Origin: Blastococcus aurantiacus
GTDB taxonomy: Bacteria > Actinomycetota > Actinomycetes > Mycobacteriales > Geodermatophilaceae
NCBI RefSeq assembly: GCF_900102425.1
Contig: NZ_FNBT01000002.1
Location: 186,001-250,000, forward strand
Reading direction: 5' to 3'
Length of the DNA: 64,000 nucleotides
In this document: positions 33,741 through 41,938 of the stretch, piece after piece
How the letters are laid out: every line of letters begins with the position of its first letter
How positions within the stretch are numbered: the stretch's first letter is position 1
Position numbers and translations under genes: made by a program
Notes under the pieces: generated by a model
Told to the model about the DNA's origin: nothing
The model's database searches: none
Seen by the model: the letters and a program-made list of their open reading frames with translations, nothing else

Positions 33741-34721
33741 CTACTCGAAGTAGCGTCGCGGCGCCTCGACCAGCATCTGCCGAATCTGGTCCTCGGTGAC
33801 GCCCCGGTCCCGCAGCATGGGCAGCACGTCGGTGCTGATGTGGGTGAAGTTCCAGTTCGGCGCGATCTGCTCCTTGGCGGCCTGGGCCTCGACGCCGGGG
33901 AAGTAGTCGATGTAACAGCTCGCGTCGTGGGCGAGCACCATCTGGCCCGCGTAGCCACGTTCGGCGAGCGCGACGATGGTGTCCACCCGCGACGTCGTGG
34001 GGTTGTAGATGTCGAGCCCGAAGCGGTCCATGCCGAGCAGGCAGCCGGCCTCGGCGAGCTCGCTCAGGTAATCGAGGTCGTTGCTGTCGCCGGCGTGCCC
34101 GATGACCACCTTCGTGAGGTCGACGCCCTCGTCACGGAACACCTGGAGTGCCAGCAGCCCCGCCTGGTTGCCCACCGACGTGTGCACCGTGATGGGCGCA
34201 CCGGTTGCCCGGTGGGTCGCCGAGCAGGCGCGCAGGTTGCGCTCGACGCCAGGGGTCAGGCCCTTGGCCTCCACGACGCATTTGAGGAAGGCGGCCTTCA
34301 CCCCGGTGCTGGCGATGCCGTCGGTGAGGTCGGAGGTGAAGTCGTCGATCATCGGGTCGGTGGGCAGGTCGAGGAGCAGGCCCGGGCCGCGGTGCTCGTA
34401 CTGGTGCGGCAGCTCGTCGTAGGTGTAGAGGCCGGTGGCCACGATGATGTTGAGGTCGGTCTGCTCCGCGACCCGCTGCACCCGCGGGATGTAGCGCCCG
34501 AGCCCCCACACCGTGGGGTCGAGGATTGTGTCGATGCCCAGCGCCTTCAGCTCGTCGAGCTTGGTGACGGCGTCGGCCACGCGCTCGTCCTCGTCCCACC
34601 AGTCGCCGTCGCCGTAGTTCTGCACGTGCTCGGTGGAGAGCACGAAGACGTGCTCGTGCATGAGGGTCGGCCCCATGTCGGCGGTGTCGATCGGGCCACG
34701 GACGGTCTCGACGGTGGGCAT
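33741..34721 (-). CDS. Phosphotriesterase-family metallohydrolase
   Basis: A 326-residue TIM-barrel enzyme of the PTE/PLL group. The binuclear metal site can be read: GPTLMHEHVFVL (HxH) near residue 23, the lysine to be carboxylated in AAFLKCVVEAKG near 145, the histidines in APITVHTSV and VVIGHAGDSND, and the Asp in LAHDASCY near 270. Family members hydrolyse lactones (including acyl-homoserine lactones), esters or organophosphates. It is followed after 28 bp by the stop of an acyl-CoA ligase gene that precedes it in the operon, so a lactone- or acyl-derived substrate is plausible. RBS GAAGGG before the ATG. Confidence 0.9.
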   Translation of the reverse strand: MPTVETVRGPIDTADMGPTLMHEHVFVLSTEHVQNYGDGDWWDEDERVADAVTKLDELKALGIDTILDPTVWGLGRYIPRVQRVAEQTDLNIIVATGLYTYDELPHQYEHRGPGLLLDLPTDPMIDDFTSDLTDGIASTGVKAAFLKCVVEAKGLTPGVERNLRACSATHRATGAPITVHTSVGNQAGLLALQVFRDEGVDLTKVVIGHAGDSNDLDYLSELAEAGCLLGMDRFGLDIYNPTTSRVDTIVALAERGYAGQMVLAHDASCYIDYFPGVEAQAAKEQIAPNWNFTHISTDVLPMLRDRGVTEDQIRQMLVEAPRRYFE

Positions 34722-34749
34722 GACGTCCCTTCGGGTGGGTGGGCGGTGC

Positions 34750-36246
34750 TCAGCGCACCGGTTGCCAGTCGGTGCCCTCGCGGAGCGACGGCTTGAGCAC
34801 CTTGCCGCCGGGATTGCGGGGCAGCGGCTCGGACCGGACGACGACGTACTGGGGCACCTTGAAGTCCGCGAGCCGCTCACCAGCGAACGCGATGAGGTCG
34901 GGCGCCTCCAGCGTGCGGCCGGGAAGCGGGACCACGACCGCGCCGACCTTCTCGCCCATCATCGAATCCGCAACGCCGATGACGGCGACCTCGCCCACGT
35001 CCGGATGCGCGGCGAGGGCGTTCTCCACCTCGACGCAGTACACGTTCTCGCCACCGCGGTTGATCATGTCCTTCTTGCGATCGACGATGTAGACGCGTCC
35101 CTCGTCGTCGATGCGGGCCAGGTCGCCGCTGTGCAGCCAGCCGTCGACGAAGGTCTCCGCCGTCTGCTCCGGCTTGGCCCAGTAGCCGGCGACGACGTGC
35201 GGCCCCCGGATGAGCAGCTCCCCCACCCCGCTGTCCGGGTCGGGGTCCTCGACCTGCACGTCGACCACGGGAGCCGGGTAACCGACGGAGTCGGCGTGCT
35301 CGGCGGCGTCCTCGTGCGGCAGGTAGGTGGAGACCGACGAGGTCTCGGTCAGCCCGAATCCGTTGCCGACCCGGGCCGTCGGGAAGGCCTGCTGGATGCG
35401 GTGCACGAGGTCGGGCGCGATTGGCGCGCCGCCGTAGCTGAGCGACATGACCGAGCTGGTGTCGATGTCGCCGAAGTTCGGTTGCTGGAGGGCCAGCCAG
35501 TAGATGGCGGGCACCGTGGTGAGGACGTCGACGCGCTCGTCCTGGATTGCGCGCAGGAACGCGTGGACCTCGAACGCGGGCATGATCACGGACGTCCCGG
35601 CGACCGCGGTGACCACGAGCAGCTGGGAGTTGCAGCCGGTGACGTGGAACAGCGGGACCGAGATCAGCGTGGTGCGCGGCTCGCGGCCCAGGTTGAGGCA
35701 GCGCAGGCAGGTTTCGATGTTGGAGAGGTAGTTCTCGTGGGTGGTCATCGCACCCTTGGGGAAGCCCGTCGTCCCGGACGTGTAGAAGATTCCGGCCAGG
35801 TCGGTGTGCTGCTGGTCGGTGGTCTCCAGCGGATTGCCGTCCGGGAGCGGGGCGCCCGGCTCGAACATGAAGGCGGCGCCGGAGTCCTCGACGACGTACC
35901 GGACCTCGGGTTCGGCGAAGCGGGTGTTCACCGGTACGACGACGGCGCCGGCGAGCAGCGTGCCCCAGAACGCGTAGACCCAGTCGTTGCCGTTGGGCAG
36001 CCGGTTGGCGACCCGGTCCCCCGGCTGCACCCCGGCCGCGCGCAGGCCGCCGGCGACCCGGGCGGCGCGGTCCCACAGCTGCCGGTAGGTCACCCGCTCA
36101 CCGCCGAGCTCGACCAGCGCCTCGCCGTCCGGACGGCTCTCGACCGCTGATCGCAGGATCTCCGGCAGGTTGCGCGGCAGGTCCCGGTAGCGGCGGATGC
36201 CGTCGGGGCCCACCTCGGTGCCACTGCGGTCGAAGGGGTACGGCAT
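34750..36246 (-). CDS. AMP-forming acyl-CoA synthetase
   Basis: A 498-residue ANL-superfamily ligase. The P-loop is IFYTSGTTGFPKGAMTTHE near residue 160; next come SYGGAPIAPD and FGLTETSSVSTY, then HSGDLARIDDEGRVYIVDRK with the hinge Asp and Arg, GGENVYCVEVE, and the catalytic lysine in PRNPGGKVLKP near the end. All key residues are present. The substrate is probably a fatty or aromatic acid. It is upstream of the phosphotriesterase-family gene in the same operon, which suggests a degradative or modifying pathway. ATG start with GAGGTC upstream. Confidence 0.93.
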   Translation of the reverse strand: MPYPFDRSGTEVGPDGIRRYRDLPRNLPEILRSAVESRPDGEALVELGGERVTYRQLWDRAARVAGGLRAAGVQPGDRVANRLPNGNDWVYAFWGTLLAGAVVVPVNTRFAEPEVRYVVEDSGAAFMFEPGAPLPDGNPLETTDQQHTDLAGIFYTSGTTGFPKGAMTTHENYLSNIETCLRCLNLGREPRTTLISVPLFHVTGCNSQLLVVTAVAGTSVIMPAFEVHAFLRAIQDERVDVLTTVPAIYWLALQQPNFGDIDTSSVMSLSYGGAPIAPDLVHRIQQAFPTARVGNGFGLTETSSVSTYLPHEDAAEHADSVGYPAPVVDVQVEDPDPDSGVGELLIRGPHVVAGYWAKPEQTAETFVDGWLHSGDLARIDDEGRVYIVDRKKDMINRGGENVYCVEVENALAAHPDVGEVAVIGVADSMMGEKVGAVVVPLPGRTLEAPDLIAFAGERLADFKVPQYVVVRSEPLPRNPGGKVLKPSLREGTDWQPVR

Positions 36247-36538
36247 GCCGACCTCGCTGACGTCGTCGTCCGGCGCTGGTCAGCGGAGTCTGTTCCCGCG
36301 GAGGCCGCGCGTCCAGAGTCGAGCCGCCGGCCGCTGTGGCCCGCATCCCCGGCACTGTCGCTGATTCGAAACCGGCTGGTACAGCCGGAGAGGAACCCTG
36401 GGCTCAGCCGCACCTGTTATTGCCGTGCGTCGTAACTCGGTGGAGTCGATTCAGAACGTCAAGGCCCTGACACTTCGATGGGAACGGGCGCGGTCACCGC
36501 CATCCATATGACCGCGCTCATGCGGATGTGGGCGGAGG
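36247..36538. other. Intergenic region between acyl-CoA ligase and Tad operon end
   Basis: 292 bp that hold the ligase promoter region and the end of the Tad operon. CCGGCTG-GTA-CAGCCGG (36372-36388) is a perfect 7-bp stem hairpin. The stretch around 36415-36475 is less GC-rich than its surroundings. I see no gene, tRNA or strong terminator in it. Confidence 0.5.
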
Positions 36539-37006
36539 TCAGCCGTCGACGTAGCGGTCGCGCTCGACGACGAACTGGCCGGTGGCGGTGTTGGCGTCGA
36601 CGACCTCCGGCAGCAGCGGGATCCGGACGGTCACCGTCACGCAGACGGAGAACTCCTCCCCCGGCGTCAGCGTCGGCACGTACGAGCCGGCCGCGTCGCA
36701 GTCCGAGCCATCCGGCGCGTACTGCACCCGCACGTCGGTCGCGTCCACCGACTGGTCCTCCACCGCCAGCTGCGCCGCCCGCAGCGCCTGCTCCTGGCCG
36801 GTCGCCGGATCAGGTGCGGTGCCCATCGCCCGGCCCGCCTCCCGCGCCGCCGCCGTCGCCGCGAACACGCCGCGCTGCACCGCCGAGAACCCGGCCACGA
36901 TGTAGACCAGCGGCACGAACACCACCAGCGCGATGAACACGAACTCCACCAGCGCCGAGCCTCGCTCGCCGTCGACCTGCCCGAGCCGGGCGCGCAGCCA
37001 CCTCAC
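36539..37006 (-). CDS. TadE-like pilus assembly protein
   Basis: A 155-residue protein with the TadE signature: a short basic cytoplasmic start, the motif GERGSALVEFVFIALVVFVP with the conserved Glu at the start of one membrane helix, then AATAAAREAGRAMG and an extracytoplasmic domain with two cysteines (DCDAAG, FSVCVTV). Its GTG start overlaps the stop of the next TadE-like gene (GTGA). Pseudopilins of this type are exported by the Tad machine and assist pilus assembly. Confidence 0.88.
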   Translation of the reverse strand: MRWLRARLGQVDGERGSALVEFVFIALVVFVPLVYIVAGFSAVQRGVFAATAAAREAGRAMGTAPDPATGQEQALRAAQLAVEDQSVDATDVRVQYAPDGSDCDAAGSYVPTLTPGEEFSVCVTVTVRIPLLPEVVDANTATGQFVVERDRYVDG

Positions 37007-37413
37007 GCGCCCTCCTTCACCGCGCGGCCGGTGACCTCCAGCGGCAGCAGATTGCCCAGTGCCGAGATCAGCGACGGCACCGACCCCGAACAGCGCACGA
37101 CCACCAGCGTCAGCCCGGTCGGGTCCGTCTCCTCCTCCGAGGTGCACGCCAATCCCTCGGCGGTCCGCTGGTTGGTCGCCCGCTCGACCACCTCCACCGT
37201 CCGCGCCGCACCCAGCGACGAGTCGACGTCGGCGTTGGCCGCGAACCGGGCACCCTCCTGCGCGCTCGCCGTCACCACGTTGCGCACGTGCGCGTAGACG
37301 GCCACCTGCAGCACCGCCAGCAGCAGCGCCACGATCAGCAGCGAGACCAGCACGAAGTCGACGACGGCACTCCCCCGCTCGCCGTCGTCCTCCGGAACCT
37401 GCTGCCTAACCAC
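37003..37413 (-). CDS. TadE-like pilus assembly protein
   Basis: A 136-residue TadE-family protein: DGERGSAVVDFVLVSLLIVA (with Asp in place of the more common Glu) begins the membrane helix, followed by VVTASAQEGARFAANAD and an extracytoplasmic part with two cysteines (LACTSEEE, VVRCSGS). It starts 8 bp inside the end of the Flp-like gene and overlaps the following tadE by 4 nt, so the minor pseudopilin genes are tightly coupled. Confidence 0.87.
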   Translation of the reverse strand: MVRQQVPEDDGERGSAVVDFVLVSLLIVALLLAVLQVAVYAHVRNVVTASAQEGARFAANADVDSSLGAARTVEVVERATNQRTAEGLACTSEEETDPTGLTLVVVRCSGSVPSLISALGNLLPLEVTGRAVKEGA

Positions 37414-37612
37414 CGCTCGTGACGCTGGTGAGCGCGTTGCTCACCGCGTCGACGATCGCCGTCCGGAACGGGATGAGGATGGCCAGCACGAGCGCCGCCG
37501 TCATCACCGTGATCATGACCCAGCCCGGGACGTCGCCCCGCTCCGGATCGTCGCCCTCGAGCCGGGCGGTCAGGGCGGCGAGAGCCGCCGTCAGGTAGGC
37601 GAACGGGCGCAT
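37406..37612 (-). CDS. Flp-like pilin subunit
   Basis: A 68-residue protein with a soluble N-terminus and one helix: ERGDVPGWVMITVMTAALVL, followed by AILIPFRTAIVDAVSNAL. This is the small actinobacterial Flp-type pilin normally encoded between tadC and tadE. ATG 37612 has GGAAAGGA upstream. An ATG at 37645 that overlaps the tadC stop (ATGA) is in frame and would add 11 residues. The canonical prepilin-peptidase motif is weak, and no prepilin-peptidase gene is in the window. Confidence 0.75.
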   Translation of the reverse strand: MRPFAYLTAALAALTARLEGDDPERGDVPGWVMITVMTAALVLAILIPFRTAIVDAVSNALTSVTSGG

Positions 37613-37641
37613 GAGTGCGTCCTTTCCTCGTGTCCCGTGGC

Positions 37642-38583
37642 TCATTGCGCCAGCGAGACGATGCTGATCAGCCCCGGGAACAGGGCGAAGAGAACGGTGA
37701 CCGGCAGCACCAGGAACACGACCGGAACCATCATGGCGATCTCCTTGCGACCACCGGCCTCGAGCAGGCGGCGCTTACCGGCCTCCCGCACGTCGGCGGC
37801 CTGAGCGCGCAGCACCTCGGCCAGCGGAGTCCCGCGCTCGATGGCCACGAGCAGCCCGTCGATGAAGCGGGCCAGCGCGTCCAGAGACGTCCGGTCGGCC
37901 ACCTGCTGCAGCGCCTCGGTCAGCGGAACTCCCGCACGCGCCCGCCCCAGCGCGTTGCCCAGTTCGCGGGCCAGCTCGCCGCCGGACAGCCGGGTGACCC
38001 GCGCGATCGCGGCGGTCGGGCTCTCCCCCGCCGTCACCGCCAGCGCCAGCAGCTCGGCGACCACCGGGAACTCCGCCAGCAGCAGCTCCTCGCGGCGGTT
38101 GACCTGCTGCGTGAGCCACCAGTCGCGTCCCAGCACGCCGCCGACCAGCCCCGCCACCAGCAGGAGTGCGGCCGACAGCACGTTGGTGCTTCCGGCCGCC
38201 GCGGAGCCGACGCCCGCCACGGTCACACCGCCCAACAGGCCGAGCGCGCCCCACACCACCTGCTCGACGCGGAAGTCCTCGACGGTCATGTCCCCGCCGA
38301 GCGCGTCCAGCCGGCGGCGCACCGCGGCCCGCCCGCCGAGGAAGCGGTCGACCATCCGGGCGCCGTCGCCGATGGCCGGGCCGAAGACCCGCCGGACGGC
38401 GACCAGCAGCCCCGGCTCGGTCACGGTGCCCAGCAGCCGGGACGGCGGCGGGGTGTCGTGCACGTAGGGCGCGAGCCGGTCGACCAGCCGCACCGCCCGG
38501 AACGGCGGCGCGTACCGGACCGCCAGGATCAGCCCGGACGCCGCGACCAGGCCGAGCAGCATGCCGAGCACGCCCGGGCTCAC
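37642..38583 (-). CDS. tadC: Tad platform protein TadC (type II secretion F family)
   Basis: A 313-residue inner-membrane protein with a T2SSF domain at about 165-290 (LAEFPVVAELLALAVTAGES, then GVPLTEALQQVADRT) and membrane helices at the N-terminus, near 100-150 and at the C-terminus (VPVVFLVLPVTVLFALFPGL). With TadB it forms the platform on which the CpaF ATPase drives pilus assembly. The GTG start overlaps the tadB stop (GTGA). Confidence 0.92.
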   Translation of the reverse strand: MSPGVLGMLLGLVAASGLILAVRYAPPFRAVRLVDRLAPYVHDTPPPSRLLGTVTEPGLLVAVRRVFGPAIGDGARMVDRFLGGRAAVRRRLDALGGDMTVEDFRVEQVVWGALGLLGGVTVAGVGSAAAGSTNVLSAALLLVAGLVGGVLGRDWWLTQQVNRREELLLAEFPVVAELLALAVTAGESPTAAIARVTRLSGGELARELGNALGRARAGVPLTEALQQVADRTSLDALARFIDGLLVAIERGTPLAEVLRAQAADVREAGKRRLLEAGGRKEIAMMVPVVFLVLPVTVLFALFPGLISIVSLAQ

Positions 38584-39443
38584 TGGAGCACCCGCACGTC
38601 CTGGGGCAGCCGCCCGATATGCAGCATCAGCCGGTAGGCGACCAGGCACACCGCCCCGCCACCGAGCAGGATCACCGTGCCCACGGGGGTGTCGTAGGCC
38701 GACAGCGTCGTGGACTGGGTGGCCAGCAGCAGGAGCACCACCCACGGGGCGGCGACCGCCAGCCGCGCGGCAGACACCACCCAGCCCTGCCGGGTCTCCA
38801 GCTCCGCGCGGGCCCGTGCGTCCTCGCGCAGGAAGGTGGCCAGCGTGCGCAGCACCCGGCCGAGGTCGGTGCCGCCCACCTCGCGCGCCACCCGCAGCGT
38901 CTCCACGATCCGGTCGCCCACCGGGTCGGCCAGGTCGTCCTTGAGCCGGTCGAGCCCGGCGCTGAACCGGCCGCTGGAGCGGTAGTCGGCGGCGAACCGG
39001 GCGAACGGCGGGCGCAGCACCTCCGGTCCCCGCGTGCTCAACGCCGACAGCGCCTCGGGCAGGGACATCCCGGCGCGCACCGCCGAGGAGAGGTTGTCCA
39101 CGACCTCGGGCCACACCTCGCGCAGGTCGGCCTGCCGCTTCGCCGCCAGCCGGCGCACCTGCGTGTACGGCAGCGCGCAGCCGAACAGCCCGAAGGCCAG
39201 GCTGACGGTGACCGTGCCGGTGGTCAGCAGCACGACGACCAGCACGAGCAGCCCCAGTCCGACCTGCAGGGCGATCAGCTGGGCGGCGTTGATGCCGGTC
39301 AGCCCCGCCGCACCAAGCAGCTGCTGCACGCGGCCGGGACGCTTCGCCGTCGTCGACCGCTGCGGAGCCCGCGGACCGCTGCGCCAGATCAGCAGCAGCC
39401 CCAGACCGAACAGGAAGCCGAGCAGCGCACCGGACTCCGTCAT
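38580..39443 (-). CDS. tadB: Tad platform protein TadB (type II secretion F family)
   Basis: A 287-residue T2SSF-family membrane protein. The domain reads WPEVVDNLSSAVRAGMSLPE, then ARFAADYRSSGRFSAGLDRL and EVGGTDLGRVLRTLATFLRE, with helices before and after. It lies 13 bp after cpaF and overlaps tadC. The ATG at 39443 is preferred over an upstream in-frame start that would run into cpaF. Length normal. Confidence 0.92.
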   Translation of the reverse strand: MTESGALLGFLFGLGLLLIWRSGPRAPQRSTTAKRPGRVQQLLGAAGLTGINAAQLIALQVGLGLLVLVVVLLTTGTVTVSLAFGLFGCALPYTQVRRLAAKRQADLREVWPEVVDNLSSAVRAGMSLPEALSALSTRGPEVLRPPFARFAADYRSSGRFSAGLDRLKDDLADPVGDRIVETLRVAREVGGTDLGRVLRTLATFLREDARARAELETRQGWVVSAARLAVAAPWVVLLLLATQSTTLSAYDTPVGTVILLGGGAVCLVAYRLMLHIGRLPQDVRVLQ

Positions 39444-39456
39444 CTCAGGTGCTCCG

Positions 39457-40677
39457 TCATGCCAGCAGCCCGGCCAGGTCGAAGCCGCGGGCGGCGAAGC
39501 GGTCGGGGTGCGGCGGGTAGCCGTCGGCCCGCACCAGCCGCCCGTCGCGGCTGGTGAAGATGTCGGCCGTCTCGATGACACCGCCCTCGGCGCGGCCGGG
39601 CAGCGCCACGATCTCGCGCACCCGCCGGAGACCGGAGGGCTCGGTGCCGACGTGCACGACCAGGTCGACGCTGGAGGCCACGGTGGGGACGACGAACGCC
39701 GTGCCGATGTTCTCCCCGGCCAGCAGCGGCAGCGTGCACATCTTCACCACGGCCTCGCGGGCGCTGTTCGCGTGCAGCGTGCACATGCCGGGAAGGCCGG
39801 AGTTCAGGGCGATCAGCAGGTCCAGGCACTCCTCCTGGCGCACCTCACCGACGACGATCCGCGAGGGCCGCATGCGCAGCGCCTCCTTCACCAGTCGGCG
39901 CAGCGGGATCTCCCCGGCGCCCTCGAGGTTCGGCTGGCGGGTCTGCATCGCGACGACGTCGGGCAGCGGGACCCGCAACTCGAAGACCTCCTCGCAGGTG
40001 ATCACGCGCTCCTGCGCCGGGATCGCCGCGCACAGGCAGTTGAGCAGCGTCGTCTTCCCGGCCTGCGTGCCGCCGGAGACCAGCACGTTGAGCCCCGCCG
40101 CGACCGCCGCCTCCAGGAAGCGCGCCGCCTGCACCGTGATGGTGCCCAGCGCGATGAGCTCGTCCAGCGAGTGCGCCTGCAGGACGAATTTCCGGATGTT
40201 GACCGCCATGTGCCGGCGGGTGATGTCCGGGATGACGACGTGCAGCCGCGAGCCGTCGGGCATCGTCGCGTCCACGAACGGCGTCGACATGTCGATCCGC
40301 CGGCCCGAGGTGCGCAGCATCCGCTCGACCAGATCGGCCAGCTCGCCCGGGGCGAGGATCGTCGTCGTCAGTTCCGACCGGCCGCGGCGGGCGATGAACA
40401 CCCGGCCCGGCTCGTTGACCCAGATCTCCTCGACCTCGGGGTCGTCGAGGTAGCGCTGCAGCGGCCCGAACCCGGCCACCCGGTCCAGCACGTCGCGGAC
40501 GACGGACTCGACGTCGTCGATCGGCGGCAGCGCCGAGGTCAGCGACCGCTCGGAGTAGTCGGCGACGACGTCGCGGACCAGCAACCGCACCGGGCCCGGG
40601 TCGGTGAAGGGATCCAGGCCGCGGCGGCGGATGAGCTCACGGACCTCCCCGTCCACGACCTCCAGAGCGCTCGCCAC
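39457..40677 (-). CDS. cpaF: Tad pilus ATPase CpaF/TadA
   Basis: A 406-residue secretion ATPase. The N-terminal domain has the RYLDDPEVEEIWVNEPGRVF strand pattern that is diagnostic for CpaF/VirB11 proteins. Walker A is SGGTQAGKTTLLN near residue 205, the Asp box follows with ITCEEVFELRVP, and Walker B / VGEVR is RPSRIVVGEVRQEE, then the His box TLHANSAREAV. It is the first gene of the operon. Unlike many loci, no CpaE/TadZ-like gene precedes it. A candidate leaderless promoter sits immediately upstream. Confidence 0.95.
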   Translation of the reverse strand: MASALEVVDGEVRELIRRRGLDPFTDPGPVRLLVRDVVADYSERSLTSALPPIDDVESVVRDVLDRVAGFGPLQRYLDDPEVEEIWVNEPGRVFIARRGRSELTTTILAPGELADLVERMLRTSGRRIDMSTPFVDATMPDGSRLHVVIPDITRRHMAVNIRKFVLQAHSLDELIALGTITVQAARFLEAAVAAGLNVLVSGGTQAGKTTLLNCLCAAIPAQERVITCEEVFELRVPLPDVVAMQTRQPNLEGAGEIPLRRLVKEALRMRPSRIVVGEVRQEECLDLLIALNSGLPGMCTLHANSAREAVVKMCTLPLLAGENIGTAFVVPTVASSVDLVVHVGTEPSGLRRVREIVALPGRAEGGVIETADIFTSRDGRLVRADGYPPHPDRFAARGFDLAGLLA

Positions 40678-40683
40678 GGGCGG

Positions 40684-40707
40684 ACCCTAAGAGAACGGAC
40701 CGGTCCG
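40684..40707 (-). promoter_or_regulatory. Candidate leaderless promoter and operator of the Tad operon
   Basis: On the minus strand TAGGGT (40689-40684, fits TANNNT) ends 6 nt before the cpaF GTG, placing the transcript start at the start codon. Just upstream lies the perfect 12-bp palindrome CGGACCGGTCCG (40696-40707), in the -35/-10 interval. No good -35 hexamer is seen, as is common. A repressor at the palindrome would block the promoter. Confidence 0.45.
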
Positions 40708-40842
40708 AGGAGGTGCCGAACCGGCTGCCTGTGGACGACGGAGCCCAAGGTCCACCCGCGCGGGTGAACGCCCGACCGGCCCGCCTCCACGACCGACCGG
40801 CCCGCCGGGGCGGTCGCGAGGCGCAGGATTCTGCTGCGCTGG

Positions 40843-41208
40843 TCAGCCCCTCGAACGCACGGCCGCGCGCACGCCCCAGCCGGTGACGGCGTCGGCTGCC
40901 CGGCGCCACAGCGGCCGTCCGTGGTGCTCCAGCCGCGCCAGCCGGGCCTCGAGGTCCGCGACCCGCCCCGCATCCGGGCTCACGACCTGCGGACGAGCGG
41001 CCATCACGGCCAGGCCGTCGGCCATCCCGGCGACCACGCCGGCCGCGTCCTCGGGGGACAGCCGCGCCGTGCCGACGCACATCGCGCCGCGCCACAGACT
41101 GAGGACGATCAACCCCTTCTCGACGTGCGTCGAGACCCGGATCGACCGCCCCTCACCGCGGACGTCCTCTGCCCAGTGCCCGTGCACGGGCAGCGCCACG
41201 ACTGTCAT
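40843..41208 (-). CDS. Conserved hypothetical protein
   Basis: A 121-residue soluble protein. The first 80 residues look like an alpha/beta domain (MTVVALPVHGHWAEDV, then RVSTHVEKGLIVLSLWRGAM and LSPEDAAGVVAGMADGLA), and a C-terminal helix (RVADLEARLARLEHHGR) may form a coiled coil. No catalytic motif is recognised. It is not coupled to cpaF (gap 165 bp). Function unknown. Confidence 0.72.
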   Translation of the reverse strand: MTVVALPVHGHWAEDVRGEGRSIRVSTHVEKGLIVLSLWRGAMCVGTARLSPEDAAGVVAGMADGLAVMAARPQVVSPDAGRVADLEARLARLEHHGRPLWRRAADAVTGWGVRAAVRSRG

Positions 41209-41268
41209 CGACCCAGGTTGGCCGCGGCGCGGTCCAGGGTCAAGCAACCCGGTCCAGGCGCACGCGGG

Positions 41269-41733
41269 TCAGCCGGTCTCGGCGATCTTCCGGATCGCGT
41301 CGAGGGTCTCCGGGATTCCCTCGTGGGCGGCCCGGGTGCGGTCGGCGATCTGTTCCTCGGCGGCCTCGCCGTAGCGCTCGTGGAAGAACTCGATGCCGGC
41401 CGGCAGGAACTCCCACGACTCGGTCAGCCGCGTGCCGCCGTCCACCGGCTCCATCGTGAAGGCCCACCGCACGAGACGTCCGCCGACGACCCAGGCGAAC
41501 TCCCGTCCGCGGTCGGCGGCGACCACCTGGCTGCGGGTCTCCCAGGTGCGCGAGGGCACCTCGTTCCGGCCGGTGAACCAGGCCCCCACCCGGGCGGTGT
41601 CGCCCTCGTCCCACCAGCACGCCCGGCACTGCGGGCTCCACTCCCCGGTCCGGGTCACGTCCGACACGAGGTCGTACACCGCCTCCGGCGTGGCACGGAC
41701 GACGACGGACGACGAGTACGCGAGGTTCTCCAC
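41269..41733 (-). CDS. SRPBCC (polyketide cyclase/dehydrase-like) protein
   Basis: A 154-residue SRPBCC protein. It begins with AYSSSVVVRATPEAVYDLVS, continues with DVTRTGEWSPQCRACWW and a strand WAFTMEPVDGGTRLTESWEF, and ends in a long helix (IPETLDAIRKIAETG), the standard helix-grip order. Such proteins bind hydrophobic ligands; the substrate is unknown. GTG 41733 is preceded by GGGGCC. It is divergent from the giant exported protein gene. Confidence 0.88.
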   Translation of the reverse strand: MENLAYSSSVVVRATPEAVYDLVSDVTRTGEWSPQCRACWWDEGDTARVGAWFTGRNEVPSRTWETRSQVVAADRGREFAWVVGGRLVRWAFTMEPVDGGTRLTESWEFLPAGIEFFHERYGEAAEEQIADRTRAAHEGIPETLDAIRKIAETG

Positions 41734-41938
41734 GGCCCCATGGTCGCAACCGGCCGCCGAGCCCGCGTCCCACCGGTCGGCGCCCCGTACGCCGCCGGAG
41801 TGTGCGACCAGTGTGCGAGTGCTGGCCGTGGTTGCGGCGCGCCCGGAACGCGAGCCTCGATCCGGCGCCGCACGTCCGTGCGACGCCGGGACCCGCTCCC
41901 CCCGCGAGGTCCCCACGCCTCGCACTCCGGAGATCCGA

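Noticed and set aside
41393-41938. Upstream extension of the giant protein gene
   Set aside because: The added 182 residues cross the opposite-strand SRPBCC gene, lack homology and would hide the signal peptide; GTG 41939 has a Shine-Dalgarno and a signal sequence.
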